From: JBGPIK01 sp041484845
GTDB taxonomy: Bacteria > Desulfobacterota > Binatia > UBA9968
Direction of reading: 5' to 3'
Assembly (NCBI GenBank): GCA_041484845.1
Contig: JBGPIK010000134.1
Location: 1-15,232, forward strand
Length of the DNA: 15,232 bases
Shown here: in pieces, positions 6,772 to 13,949 of the stretch
How positions within the stretch are numbered: position 1 is the stretch's first letter
Layout of the letters: every line of letters starts with the position of its first letter
Notes under the pieces: model-generated
Told to the model about the DNA's origin: nothing
Database searches by the model: none
Seen by the model: the letters and a program-made list of their open reading frames with translations, nothing else
Program-made: the position numbers and the translations under genes

Positions 6772-7533
6772 TCAGGGATTGAGCTTCTGGTAGACACCGT
6801 TGGCAACCCGCAGTAACTCTTGTTTGGGCAGTTCTCCAGAGATGGCATAGCTCAGCTGCCGATCAATCCAGTAAAAGACACCCACCTTTCCTTCTTGAGC
6901 AAAGCGGAAAGCCGTTTCGTGATCGGTTGCAGTATCCGTTCTAACATACAGGGTTAAACGCTGACCGTTTTTGTCTTGATACATGAACTGTGCTACCGGG
7001 CCGCGGTCGCTTGGAAGCAAGCGACCGCCCACGAGTTCGTAGCCAAGATTCGAGAGATGGGGAACTTTGAGTGGGCTCCCGAGCCTCTTGGAAAGCCAGT
7101 TTACTAAGTGTTGTTCCTCTTCCGCCGCTACTTCCACCGGGTGTCGGACCTCTGGAGTGTAGACGGCGTGGGCGATTGCGGCCTGCCTGGCAAAACTAAG
7201 ATTCCCGGCTGACCTTGCGCCGTATTCTCCCCGGAGCATCCAACCGAGCGCTGTCCCCACAACCATCCACACCGAGGCCGCTAGAACCGGTCGAAACAGA
7301 TACGCACGATATCTCCCTGCGGTTCGCCATTTCTGGGGAATAGCCTCAGCAAGCACCGGATCAAACAAAGCATGGAGAAGTTCGTTCTGCTTTCGGTAAG
7401 CGCTCATGCGTTCCGATTCTTGGGTGTTGGCAGCGAGAAAACTTACCACCTCGTTTCGGCGCTTCTCGGGGAGCTTGCCGTCAACATAGGCGTGCAAGTC
7501 CGATTCTGTAACGGCTGGCTTTTGCGGGTTCAT
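6772..7533 (-). CDS. Membrane-bound anti-sigma factor
   Basis: The 253-residue protein is encoded directly after, and overlapping by 4 bp (ATGA), the ECF sigma factor. The N-terminal cytoplasmic part carries the anti-sigma signature TESDLHAYVDGKLPEKRRNEV. One membrane segment lies at about residues 79-98 (AYLFRPVLAASVWMVVGTAL), followed by a periplasmic domain of about 150 residues of unknown fold. It has no cysteines and therefore lacks the HxxxCxxC zinc site of RsrA/ChrR-type anti-sigma factors, so a thiol-zinc switch is excluded. It should hold the sigma factor inactive at the membrane until an envelope signal releases it, by proteolysis or a conformational change. The selenoprotein gene starts about 110 bp downstream. 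The assignment rests on motif, topology and gene position. Confidence 0.87.
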   Translation of the reverse strand: MNPQKPAVTESDLHAYVDGKLPEKRRNEVVSFLAANTQESERMSAYRKQNELLHALFDPVLAEAIPQKWRTAGRYRAYLFRPVLAASVWMVVGTALGWMLRGEYGARSAGNLSFARQAAIAHAVYTPEVRHPVEVAAEEEQHLVNWLSKRLGSPLKVPHLSNLGYELVGGRLLPSDRGPVAQFMYQDKNGQRLTLYVRTDTATDHETAFRFAQEGKVGVFYWIDRQLSYAISGELPKQELLRVANGVYQKLNP

Positions 7534-8036
7534 TTGACTACCTTAAGCTGGGACGTAGCGCTAGTGCTATTGATGATGGCACGGAGCTGTTCGCGGCCTC
7601 GGGACAAACGCGACATTACTGTACCAATCGGTATGCCGAGAACTTTCGCCGCCGCGTCGTATGACATCTGCTCTAGTCCAATTAACAAAATCACTTCTCT
7701 TTGCTCGTTTGGTAATCGTCGTAGGGCCTTGCTTAAATCTTCCAATTCCAGCCGGTCTTCCGCTGTCCGTGAGCCCCACACATGAAGCGCCGAATGGTCA
7801 GCGTTCTGAGTCTGTTTATGCGGTTCGGCTCTCACATGGTTGACAAAAATATTGTGCATAATCGTAAACAGCCACGCGCGTAAATTGCTGCCCGAGCGCC
7901 ATAGACCGAAGCGTTTCCAGGCCCTCTCGAGAGTATCCTGAACGAGATCCTCGGCCGCGGTGTAATCGCCCGTGAGCGCTCTCGCGTAACGACGCAATTG
8001 CGGGATATGAGCGGCTATGCCCTTGGTGTCGTCCAC
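7530..8036 (-). CDS. ECF-type RNA polymerase sigma factor
   Basis: This 168-residue group 4 sigma factor has sigma region 2 at about residues 9-75 (LRRYARALTGDYTAAEDLVQ, then DTLERAW and LRAWLFTIMHNIFVNHVR). A short linker follows. Sigma region 4 is at about residues 100-155, with the helix-turn-helix MSYDAAAKVLGIPIGTVMSR and the LSRGREQLR end. It directs RNA polymerase to stress promoters and is presumably controlled by the overlapping anti-sigma gene. Translation most likely begins at GTG (8034-8036); the nearest purine-rich stretch (GGGAG) is 14 nt away, so initiation may be weak. A candidate autoregulatory promoter and a 14-bp palindrome lie in the 5' region. Target genes probably include the exported redox genes downstream, but that is inference. 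Confidence 0.93.
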   Translation of the reverse strand: MDDTKGIAAHIPQLRRYARALTGDYTAAEDLVQDTLERAWKRFGLWRSGSNLRAWLFTIMHNIFVNHVRAEPHKQTQNADHSALHVWGSRTAEDRLELEDLSKALRRLPNEQREVILLIGLEQMSYDAAAKVLGIPIGTVMSRLSRGREQLRAIINSTSATSQLKVVK

Positions 8037-8051
8037 AAGTTTAAATCTGAC

Positions 8052-8065
8052 TCCCAGCGCTGGGA
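8052..8065. repeat. 14-bp perfect palindrome in the sigma factor leader
   Basis: TCCCAGCGCTGGGA is a perfect palindrome 15 bp before the GTG of the ECF sigma gene. It could be an operator for a dimeric regulator. Its right half provides the only purine-rich (GGGAG) Shine-Dalgarno-like stretch nearby, so it could also affect ribosome access. Confidence 0.4.
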
Positions 8066-8108
8066 AAGGTTATTAAAAGCGAAATCCTACGTCTTCTTTT
8101 AAGCTGTA

Positions 8109-8134
8109 AACACCTACCATGAGCTGTTTATTCC
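8109..8134 (-). promoter_or_regulatory. Candidate ECF-type promoter of the sigma/anti-sigma operon
   Basis: On the - strand GGAAT (8134-8130) is followed after exactly 18 nt by GTT (8111-8109). GGAAT-N18-GTT is the known pattern recognised by SigR/SigH-type ECF factors, and ECF operons are often autoregulated. Transcription would start near 8103, giving a leader of about 65 nt. The motif is short, so a chance match is possible. Confidence 0.4.
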
Positions 8135-8402
8135 CAATGCCTCACAATTTATTCGCTGCGTGTTTTCTTAGACTGGTGATTATCGAGGGGTCCAAAGGAT
8201 AAAAACCTGCAATTCTTCAGCTCTTCCGCGGTATTGGAGAGGTGGACTCTATTCGTGCGCGAACGTATTTAATCATGGTCTCGGGGTAAGTACGAAGCAA
8301 TGAGGAATACCTCTCCGCTGACGGCAGAGCTTTATTGCCTAGTTCCTATACGGTGTCAAGCCCCCCAACGGGGATCTTATCACCCGCCTTTGGGGAATTT
8401 AT

Positions 8403-10865
8403 CTACACCCTCATGTCACCGGATTGTTTAGTGCGGTCGTTTGCCCCGCGCTGCTCCGGCGTGAGAACCAAACAGCGGTCCGCTGGCGTGGAAGAGGAAA
8501 TGTCTACCCGTAGGCCATCGCGCCAGAGGGTCGCTTGGTCGCCGTAGTGGGGGGAGAATGGGTGGCCCGACTGTCCTGATGGCAATACGAAACCTGAGTT
8601 GCGCCAATCGCTGAAATCGATAACGGCCCTTAGCGATGCGCCGACCGTATGCCGGTAAGGATCGGAATGGCGATAAAAACCCAGGTTGACGGTTGTATTG
8701 TCCCCAAATGAGGGGAATGGGCCTAGCGATAGACAAGGTCGCAGACACGCGACTCGACCGAGGTTATGGATTAGAGACAAGGTATGAATGCGGCCCCATC
8801 GCCACCGACGTAAATCGCTGCCCAGCGTGTGAGTTAGCTCGTCGACGGCTTGTTCCAAGGATTTCGCGACGAGTTTCAATCTTGAGCAGTCTGTAAACCA
8901 GACCGAATTTGGGTTTTCAAGTATCCGGTCGACGGGGATGAGGGATTGGTTGAAAATCTCAGTGTAACCGGAAAAAAGTTCCTCGCCGAGAACGGGCATC
9001 AACAGATTGACCACGAGGCGATGATAGAAGACGTGGTAGATCGTTGCTTCCACGCTTTCTCCGTGGCAGCGGCCGTTCCATTTCAAGAGACGATCCGCGG
9101 CGGTTTTTGTTTTCGAATCGTCAGCGGAGAGTTGACTTAGATCTGCTCGTAAATGGTCGAGCACCGTTTTGGCATGAAGCGAAACGACATCCATTTGTAT
9201 CTTCGCCATGTCATCGACGGACCATGTGTTGTTTTCCGCCAAAAGGCTTCTAATGCGCTGGATACGATAGGGTGGCTCAAAAAAACCGGAAATCGTATGG
9301 CGATAGGCATCGTCCACGGGTTTATTATTGGCCGTAGCAATAATTCCTTCGGGGGGATTGTAGAGACGCGGCAGCTCTTCAAATGGAATGTAGCCTTGCC
9401 ACTCGTCGCATAGGCTCCACCCTTCTAAGGGAAGCAACGACGGCGATTGAGATCGGACGGGAATTTTGCCTGCCAGGCTGTAACCGATATTGCCCTGTTG
9501 ATCGGCATACAGATAATTCAGAGCAGGGGCTGCCTGATGAGACAGAGCAACCAGGAATTCATCCCAATTGTGCGCGCGATTCACGCCGTAAAGGGAGCAA
9601 AATTCTTGGCTAGGATCATGGGCCGTCCATCTTAACGACAGCGCTTCACGCGAGCCGCGATCATCATCGAAGTCGCTGATGATCGGGCCATGACGGGTTG
9701 CGCGCACGTTTTTGGTTATGGCCACCTGGCCGCGAATGCGAATGATTTCGCGCCGGCTGATGATCTTGAGCCATTCATGTCCGTGTAAATAGCGCTCCGG
9801 TTCCACCGGATGAAGCTTCTCTCGATACAAATCGACGTCGTCACATAGTGCGGCGGTTATGCCCCAACCGATCCAACGGTTGTGTCCGATGTGAATACAG
9901 GGAGAGCCGGGTATGGAGGCGCCCCACGCCTCGAATGAATCGTCGCGCGATGAATTCCTCTCTGCTCTGAGGTGCATGAGGTACCAGATAGATGGAAGCG
10001 TCAGGCGTAAGTGCGGATCATTGCAAAGGATCGGACTGCCGCCTGCGGAGCGAGTCGACGCCACGACCCAGCTATTGCTGCCGCAACCCGAAGGGTGCCA
10101 GGCTGTACCGGCGAAGGTGGCGTTCATAAACCGCCACAAATTTTTGGTTGAGTCCCGTAACGCTGCGGTAATCGTCGGTCCGTCTTCGGGGTAAGTAGGA
10201 AATAACGAGCGAAGCCTCTCTGGCTGATCGCGGAGTTTGATTGCCAAAGCCATTTGGTTAAGCCGGGTGAACAAGGCAGGGGACAAAAGAAAGGCGAATC
10301 CCTTGGAGACGGTAAGGCTATCTTCCGGTCGCCACGGTTCGGGTTGGTAGCGCAATAGGCGAAATTCCCACGGTAAGCGCTTGCAGCTGTCGACGTAGCG
10401 ATTCACGCCGTCGCTATAAGCCTCAAGTCGTCGAATATCGCTTTCGGGCAGGACCTCCAGGCAAGCTACGGCCGCTTGACGAACGCCCAAAAGCCTGATG
10501 AAAAAATCAAAATCAGCGCTGGTGCGACGGCGAAACTGAGTTGATAATTCTTTCCAAGGGACGGAGAACTTACCGAAACTTTCGGCCAATCGACCGCTCA
10601 GAAAGCGTCGGCTCATATCCATTTGCCATAACCGCTCCTGTGCGTGGAGATAGCCTTGCGCAAAAAAAAGATCGTGCTCGTTGTCGGCGAACACATGCGG
10701 TATCGCGCAGCTGTCCCAGAAGACCTCGACTTTATTTTCTAAACCGGGAAGTGAAAGAGTTCCTTCATATTTTGGCAGGGAACCTTTATCGAGTTGTGCC
10801 AGGAAAGGACCGAGGAGCGCCGAAAGAATTCTTGCCAACCAGCCACTTTTCGGCACCTCGATCAT
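8403..10865 (-). CDS. Penicillin acylase family protein (Ntn hydrolase)
   Basis: The 820-residue protein has the layout of the penicillin G acylase/acyl-homoserine lactone acylase superfamily: alpha segment, spacer, then beta segment released by self-cleavage. The alpha part carries AIPHVFADNEHDLFFAQGYL and HAQERLWQMDMSRR. The beta chain should begin at Ser263 in HPSGCG|SNSWVVAS, the N-terminal nucleophile. Further family marks are NDPHL (about 282-286), HIGHNRWIGWGIT, TRHGPI and ATANNKP with Asn513 as the probable oxyanion Asn. It hydrolyses an amide bond; the substrate is unknown. The first 30 residues have a hydrophobic stretch (LARILSALLGPFLAQL) but no clean signal peptide, so its location is uncertain. 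No good Shine-Dalgarno precedes the ATG at 10865. It lies 36 bp after the GST gene, so the two are probably co-transcribed. Confidence 0.92.
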   Translation of the reverse strand: MIEVPKSGWLARILSALLGPFLAQLDKGSLPKYEGTLSLPGLENKVEVFWDSCAIPHVFADNEHDLFFAQGYLHAQERLWQMDMSRRFLSGRLAESFGKFSVPWKELSTQFRRRTSADFDFFIRLLGVRQAAVACLEVLPESDIRRLEAYSDGVNRYVDSCKRLPWEFRLLRYQPEPWRPEDSLTVSKGFAFLLSPALFTRLNQMALAIKLRDQPERLRSLFPTYPEDGPTITAALRDSTKNLWRFMNATFAGTAWHPSGCGSNSWVVASTRSAGGSPILCNDPHLRLTLPSIWYLMHLRAERNSSRDDSFEAWGASIPGSPCIHIGHNRWIGWGITAALCDDVDLYREKLHPVEPERYLHGHEWLKIISRREIIRIRGQVAITKNVRATRHGPIISDFDDDRGSREALSLRWTAHDPSQEFCSLYGVNRAHNWDEFLVALSHQAAPALNYLYADQQGNIGYSLAGKIPVRSQSPSLLPLEGWSLCDEWQGYIPFEELPRLYNPPEGIIATANNKPVDDAYRHTISGFFEPPYRIQRIRSLLAENNTWSVDDMAKIQMDVVSLHAKTVLDHLRADLSQLSADDSKTKTAADRLLKWNGRCHGESVEATIYHVFYHRLVVNLLMPVLGEELFSGYTEIFNQSLIPVDRILENPNSVWFTDCSRLKLVAKSLEQAVDELTHTLGSDLRRWRWGRIHTLSLIHNLGRVACLRPCLSLGPFPSFGDNTTVNLGFYRHSDPYRHTVGASLRAVIDFSDWRNSGFVLPSGQSGHPFSPHYGDQATLWRDGLRVDISSSTPADRCLVLTPEQRGANDRTKQSGDMRV

Positions 10866-10901
10866 TACAAGAAGAGTGGGCGCTCCGACAATCGGATCAT
10901 T

Positions 10902-11504
10902 TTAGAGAATCACTTGCACCGATGGGCGCGCCCTCATTCGTTGCAGGTACCGACCCAAACCGGGTAAAGTTGGGTCCGGCAAGACCGCAAATCCTTCGAG
11001 TCGTATGAAACGAGGTATTAAGGCGGCATCGGCCAAAGAAAAATCACCCACTAAATAGGGCTGATCGTTCAGCTCTTTGTCGAGCTGCTGAAGCAGCTTG
11101 CGCAGGCTGTTCTTCGCAGCATCGACGACTTCCGGATTTTGCTCCTTTTCTTCCTTCATCAGCTCAACGCGGAGCTTCTGGTACGCTCCGTCCAGGTGGG
11201 CGAGGCCATAATCAGTTAGAATGCGGGCCTTTGCACGTTTGCCGAGGTCAGCGGGCAGCAGCGGCGGATTCGGATATTTTTCATTCAGATATTCATTGAT
11301 AATGCACGATTCGTATAGCACCGTGCCGTCGTCCACTAAAACAGGCACCTTGCCGTAAGGGTTAAGTTTAAGAAACTCAGGCGTCTTCTGTTCTTGTTTT
11401 CTTAAATCGACGGCAATGATGTCATAGGGCAGATTTTTTTCTGCCAAAACAACTTTCACGCGCTGGCAATTGGGCGACGACTTAAAATCATATAGCTTAA
11501 TCAT
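10902..11504 (-). CDS. Glutathione S-transferase family protein
   Basis: The 200-residue cytoplasmic protein has the two GST domains. The thioredoxin-like N-domain (about residues 1-78) includes LYDFKSSPNCQRVKVVLAEK, with a Ser/Cys active-site region near 9-13, the cis-Pro motif GKVPVLVDDG and the glutathione-binding LYESCIINEYL. The all-helical C-domain (about 85-200) includes YLVGDFSLADAALIPRF, the conserved N-capping motif. It could conjugate glutathione, reduce peroxides or act as an isomerase; family sequence alone does not decide. The ATG at 11504 has an AAGGGAGAA Shine-Dalgarno. It heads the - strand run and is divergent from the TPP enzyme genes. Confidence 0.93.
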   Translation of the reverse strand: MIKLYDFKSSPNCQRVKVVLAEKNLPYDIIAVDLRKQEQKTPEFLKLNPYGKVPVLVDDGTVLYESCIINEYLNEKYPNPPLLPADLGKRAKARILTDYGLAHLDGAYQKLRVELMKEEKEQNPEVVDAAKNSLRKLLQQLDKELNDQPYLVGDFSLADAALIPRFIRLEGFAVLPDPTLPGLGRYLQRMRARPSVQVIL

Positions 11505-11555
11505 TGTGCTTCTCCCTTCTCGACTTGCACCGATTCCGGCGGGTTATGGGCACCA

Positions 11556-11583
11556 CTTATACTAACATTTGCGCCAAACGCAA
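11556..11583 (-). promoter_or_regulatory. Possible promoter of the GST-acylase operon
   Basis: On the - strand TTGCGT (11583-11578) is followed by a 16-nt spacer and TATAAG (11561-11556). The -10 box matches the sigma-70 consensus at 5 of 6 positions, while the -35 box is poor. It would give a leader of about 45 nt. It is weak evidence in the divergent intergenic region. Confidence 0.28.
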
Positions 11584-11623
11584 AGGACGAAACGTCACAG
11601 GTAGGCTTGAACCGGTTACACAT

Positions 11624-11645
11624 TGGTGCTAAGCGGATAGCACCA
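11624..11645 (+). repeat. 8-bp inverted repeat before the TPP enzyme operon
   Basis: TGGTGCTA (11624-11631) and TAGCACCA (11638-11645) form a perfect stem with an AGCGGA loop, ending about 7 nt before the Shine-Dalgarno region (AAGAGG) of the alpha subunit gene. It could be an operator or a leader hairpin. It has no T-tract and is not a terminator. A separate AACCGGTT palindrome lies at 11610-11617. Confidence 0.45.
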
Positions 11646-11664
11646 GCAGGAAAGAAGAGGCCCA

Positions 11665-12186
11665 ATGACTGGAGAGAAAGCCGCGCAAGAAATTCTCGAC
11701 GGGTTGAAAGAAGCGGGGATTAATCTCGTTGCGACGTTGCCCGATATTAATCTGGCGGAACTCCTGCGAATAATTGAACAAGATCAGAGCGTCACCCACG
11801 TGCCCTTATGCCGTGAGGAAGAAGGCATCGGAATTTGTGCCGGTGCCTACCTAGTCGGGAAGAAATGCGCCGCAATTATGCAAAATGGGGGTTTTTTCAA
11901 CAGCAACAACGCCATCGTAAGCACGTTGTTACAGTATCAGATACCGCTCTTACTGCTCATCTACTACGCTGGAGATATCGGCGACCGTACTTTTAGTACG
12001 AGCGGCAGCATGACCCAGCCGGTGCTCGACGCGCTGGGCATTCGCTCTTATGTTTTGCGCGAGCCGCATCAGGTTAAAGAAGTTATCAAGAGAGGGCAGA
12101 TCCTGACGGAAGACTCCAAGCGGCCGGTGGCGCTATTGCTGACAAAAGAAATCTTGGGACGGAGAACATCGGTAGGTTCGCTATGA
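11665..12186 (+). CDS. TPP-dependent decarboxylase, alpha (N-terminal) subunit, ComD-like
   Basis: The 173-residue protein is the Pyr-type thiamine-diphosphate domain encoded as a separate subunit, as in sulfopyruvate decarboxylase ComD and the N-terminal half of phosphonopyruvate decarboxylase. It contains TLPDINLAELLR, then CREEEGIGICAGAYLVGKK with the Glu cluster (51-53) that activates the thiamine ring, and QNGGFFNSNNAIVSTLLQYQIPLLLLIYYAGDIGD. It needs the beta subunit encoded next to it. The substrate is probably a 2-oxo acid, but which one is not readable from sequence, and no coenzyme M genes are present. The ATG at 11665 has the Shine-Dalgarno AAGAGG at a 5-nt gap. The TGA overlaps an ATGA at 12183. 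Confidence 0.87.
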   Translation: MTGEKAAQEILDGLKEAGINLVATLPDINLAELLRIIEQDQSVTHVPLCREEEGIGICAGAYLVGKKCAAIMQNGGFFNSNNAIVSTLLQYQIPLLLLIYYAGDIGDRTFSTSGSMTQPVLDALGIRSYVLREPHQVKEVIKRGQILTEDSKRPVALLLTKEILGRRTSVGSL

Positions 12187-12234
12187 GACCGCGCGCGATC
12201 GGTATAATCCATAGCGCTGCCGGCCATACCTCAC

Positions 12235-12840
12235 ATGCGACGATTTGATTGCTTGAAGGGCCTGGCGGCTGTCATCGACAACGGCCTGGTTGTCAGTTCC
12301 GCTGGAGCAACAACTCTGGAATGGAATGCGCTGAGGCCCGGCGACGGAAACTTCCGCGTTAGGACGTTGGGGCTTTGCTCTTCGATTGCGATGGGGATGG
12401 CGTTGGGGTTGCCGCACCGAAAGGTGGTAGCCCTTGACGGCGACGGTTCGTTATTGATGAACCTCTGTTCGCTGCCGACCTTAGCACGCCTCCATCCGAA
12501 GAACTTGCTTCATATTGTTTTCGATAATGAGGTGTATGAGGCCTCCGGCTGCGGCAAGACTGCCACTGCTTGCGGCACAGACTTGGTCGGTATAGCGCTT
12601 GCGGCTGGCATTAAGCGGGCGCTCTGGGTCAAATCGCCTGAGGCATTTGCCGAAGCTGTGGCGGCAGCGTTGCGCGGCAATGAGCTAACTTTGATAGGCG
12701 CGAAAGTCACAACCGGCCGCGTGGAGGTTCCTCCCTATCCGATGGACGAGGTTGAAAACAAGTACCGTTTCATTCGCCACATTGAGAGTACGGAGCATAT
12801 CGAAATTCTCAAAACGAATTTGCCAGCCAGCTACGCTTAA
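12235..12840 (+). CDS. TPP-dependent decarboxylase, beta (C-terminal) subunit, ComE-like
   Basis: The 201-residue protein is the PP-type thiamine-diphosphate domain. The cofactor-binding motif GDGSLLMN starts at Gly69 and ends with FDNEVYE (Asn98), the GDG-x(about 26)-N diphosphate/Mg site. The start MRRFDCLKGLA followed by NGLVVSSAGATTLEWNALRP agrees with the family N-terminus, so ATG 12235 is preferred. An in-frame TAA at 12205-12207 rules out a much earlier start. No Shine-Dalgarno is visible. A 21-codon frame (12183-12248) overlaps both the alpha stop and this start and could couple translation. With the alpha subunit it should form an alpha/beta 2-oxo acid decarboxylase; the substrate is unknown. 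Confidence 0.87.
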   Translation: MRRFDCLKGLAAVIDNGLVVSSAGATTLEWNALRPGDGNFRVRTLGLCSSIAMGMALGLPHRKVVALDGDGSLLMNLCSLPTLARLHPKNLLHIVFDNEVYEASGCGKTATACGTDLVGIALAAGIKRALWVKSPEAFAEAVAAALRGNELTLIGAKVTTGRVEVPPYPMDEVENKYRFIRHIESTEHIEILKTNLPASYA

Positions 12841-13234
12841 ATACGCAGCCTTTGTGGCTTCGGCAATCCGATGGAGATTCGGAGAATTTTGGCCGATGAG
12901 AGTGTTATAGAATGCGGCGTCGCGGCTGAGTATAGGGGGTTTGGCGACCTTTTGCTGACGATCTTCCTAAGTAAGCAGGACCGAACAGGGACCATGTCTG
13001 ATTGGAATCTCACGTATTTTGGTAACATGAGTAGAGCGTCGAAAAAAAAGTATGTTCGTGCCTACACAATATGTCCATCTTTTTTCGCCAATAATGACAA
13101 TCTTGCCTAAAATCGGAGCAGTAGAATAGTTGTATTTAGTACAGTCTGCCGTCTTTTCAATATCTTACGAAAGTGGCATCTTGATTGCTATAAACAAAAT
13201 CGGGAGTGAGGAGAACACTGAAATAGGAAACCTT
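12841..13234. other. Gene-poor stretch after the TPP enzyme genes
   Basis: I see no convincing gene here. An open frame of 79 codons at 12871-13110 lacks a Shine-Dalgarno and any recognisable motif. No strong hairpin plus T-tract follows the TPP beta subunit gene. The second half is AT-richer than the neighbourhood and could hold a promoter for the small gene at 13235. Confidence 0.5.
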
Positions 13235-13441
13235 ATGCGATTCGATCCCATATATGACCTTGATAAAGAACGGGAACAGGACCTTTTCGAAAGCGTGACG
13301 GAAGAGGAAATCATTTACCTTTGGCGCTCAATAAAGGGCAGGGGATTATCCGAGAACGAGGCATGGCAGGCGATCGTAACCGGCCTCGCGTTAGACATGG
13401 CATTCTCAAAAACGCGGAGTTGTAAACAGATCGAGCAATGA
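13235..13441 (+). CDS. Small hypothetical acidic protein (68 aa)
   Basis: I do not recognise this protein. The frame opens upstream at a TTG (13130), but the ATG at 13235 has an AGGAAA Shine-Dalgarno about 5 nt before it and starts the ordered part. The product begins MRFDPIYDLDKEREQDLFES and is acidic and mostly helical (VTEEEIIYLWRSI, ENEAWQAIVTGLALDMAF). It has no signal peptide and a single Cys near its C-terminus. It lies 186 bp before rpoZ with an AT-rich gap between. The amphipathic pattern and ribosome site support a real gene; function is unknown. Confidence 0.55.
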   Translation: MRFDPIYDLDKEREQDLFESVTEEEIIYLWRSIKGRGLSENEAWQAIVTGLALDMAFSKTRSCKQIEQ

Positions 13442-13562
13442 TCGACCGATTATTTAAACTACTCCTTATTCGGTTTTAATTCCTGTTTTTCGTATTATAT
13501 AAACACAAGAATTATAGCACATCGTAGGGCGGTTCGTTTATCCCCGCTATAGGGCCTTCCAG

Positions 13563-13591
13563 TTGACGGGCGGCTCAAAATCTGATTCACT
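13563..13591 (+). promoter_or_regulatory. Candidate rpoZ promoter
   Basis: TTGACG (13563-13568) is followed by a 17-nt spacer and TTCACT (13586-13591). The -35 box is close to consensus and the -10 box is weak (3 of 6). The implied start lies about 30 nt before the rpoZ ATG, leaving room for its GAGGAG Shine-Dalgarno. Confidence 0.38.
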
Positions 13592-13627
13592 CCAATCAAG
13601 TCAGATCCAACTGAGGAGCACTAATTC

Positions 13628-13813
13628 ATGTCCAGAATTACAGTGGAGGATTGTCTGCAAAAGGTTGATAACCGCTTTGAGTTAGTCATACTCGCCTCCA
13701 AAAGAGCACGGCAGTTATTCAACGGGGCCAAACCGTTAATCGAGTCGGACAATCGGGAAGTTGTTGTCGCTTTGCGAGAGATCGCCGAGGGCAAAGTGAC
13801 CCAAACGCCTTAG
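13628..13813 (+). CDS. rpoZ: RNA polymerase omega subunit
   Basis: This 61-residue protein matches the short omega subunit, which helps beta' assembly. Family marks are MSRITVEDCLQKVDNRFELV, ASKRARQLFNGAKPL and VVVALREIAEGKV. The ATG at 13628 follows a GAGGAG Shine-Dalgarno at a 9-nt gap. Unlike the common gmk-rpoZ-spoT arrangement it stands alone, flanked by a small unknown gene and an rpoH-type sigma gene. An intrinsic terminator directly follows, so it is probably monocistronic or the end of a short transcript. Confidence 0.94.
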   Translation: MSRITVEDCLQKVDNRFELVILASKRARQLFNGAKPLIESDNREVVVALREIAEGKVTQTP

Positions 13814-13821
13814 AAACTGCT

Positions 13822-13841
13822 GCGCGCGCCGCGCGTTTTTT
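13822..13841 (+). terminator. Intrinsic terminator of rpoZ
   Basis: CGCGC (13823-13827) pairs with GCGCG (13831-13835) around a GCC loop, extended by a G-T pair (13822/13836). Six consecutive T residues (13836-13841) end the element. It begins 9 bp after the rpoZ stop. Confidence 0.82.
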
Positions 13842-13885
13842 CGCCCAGTTAACAACTCGATTTGCACGACGGTAGCTGCACTTAC

Positions 13886-13910
13886 CTTGACCTTACCCGC
13901 GAGACCCGAT
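13886..13910 (+). promoter_or_regulatory. Candidate promoter of the rpoH-type gene, heat-shock-like
   Basis: CTTGAC (13886-13891), a 13-nt spacer and CCCGAT (13905-13910) resemble the sigma-32 pattern CTTGAA-N13/14-CCCCAT. The same bases could serve as a sigma-70 promoter (TTGACC with GATAAA or ATAAAT 15-16 nt later). The position, 40 bp before the start codon and beyond the rpoZ terminator, suits a promoter; the sigma class is uncertain. Confidence 0.45.
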
Positions 13911-13949
13911 AAATCTTTTCTATGGTAGTGAGGGTCAATTCAACCACTC

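Larger units (their letters stand above)
8037..8402. other. Intergenic region between acylase 3' end and sigma factor 5' end
   Basis: This 366-bp stretch holds no convincing gene. It contains the leader of the sigma factor operon, with the palindrome at 8052-8065 and the promoter candidate at 8109-8134. Near the acylase stop a short CCCC-GTT-GGGG stem is present on the - strand, without a T-tract. No clear terminator was found for the acylase transcript. Confidence 0.6.

Noticed and set aside
8365..8376. CCCC-GTT-GGGG stem near the acylase 3' end as a terminator
   Set aside because: Only four pairs and no run of T on the - strand after it.
12871..13110. 79-codon open frame after the TPP beta subunit
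   Set aside because: No Shine-Dalgarno, no motif, no ordered amphipathic pattern and no neighbour support; probably noncoding.
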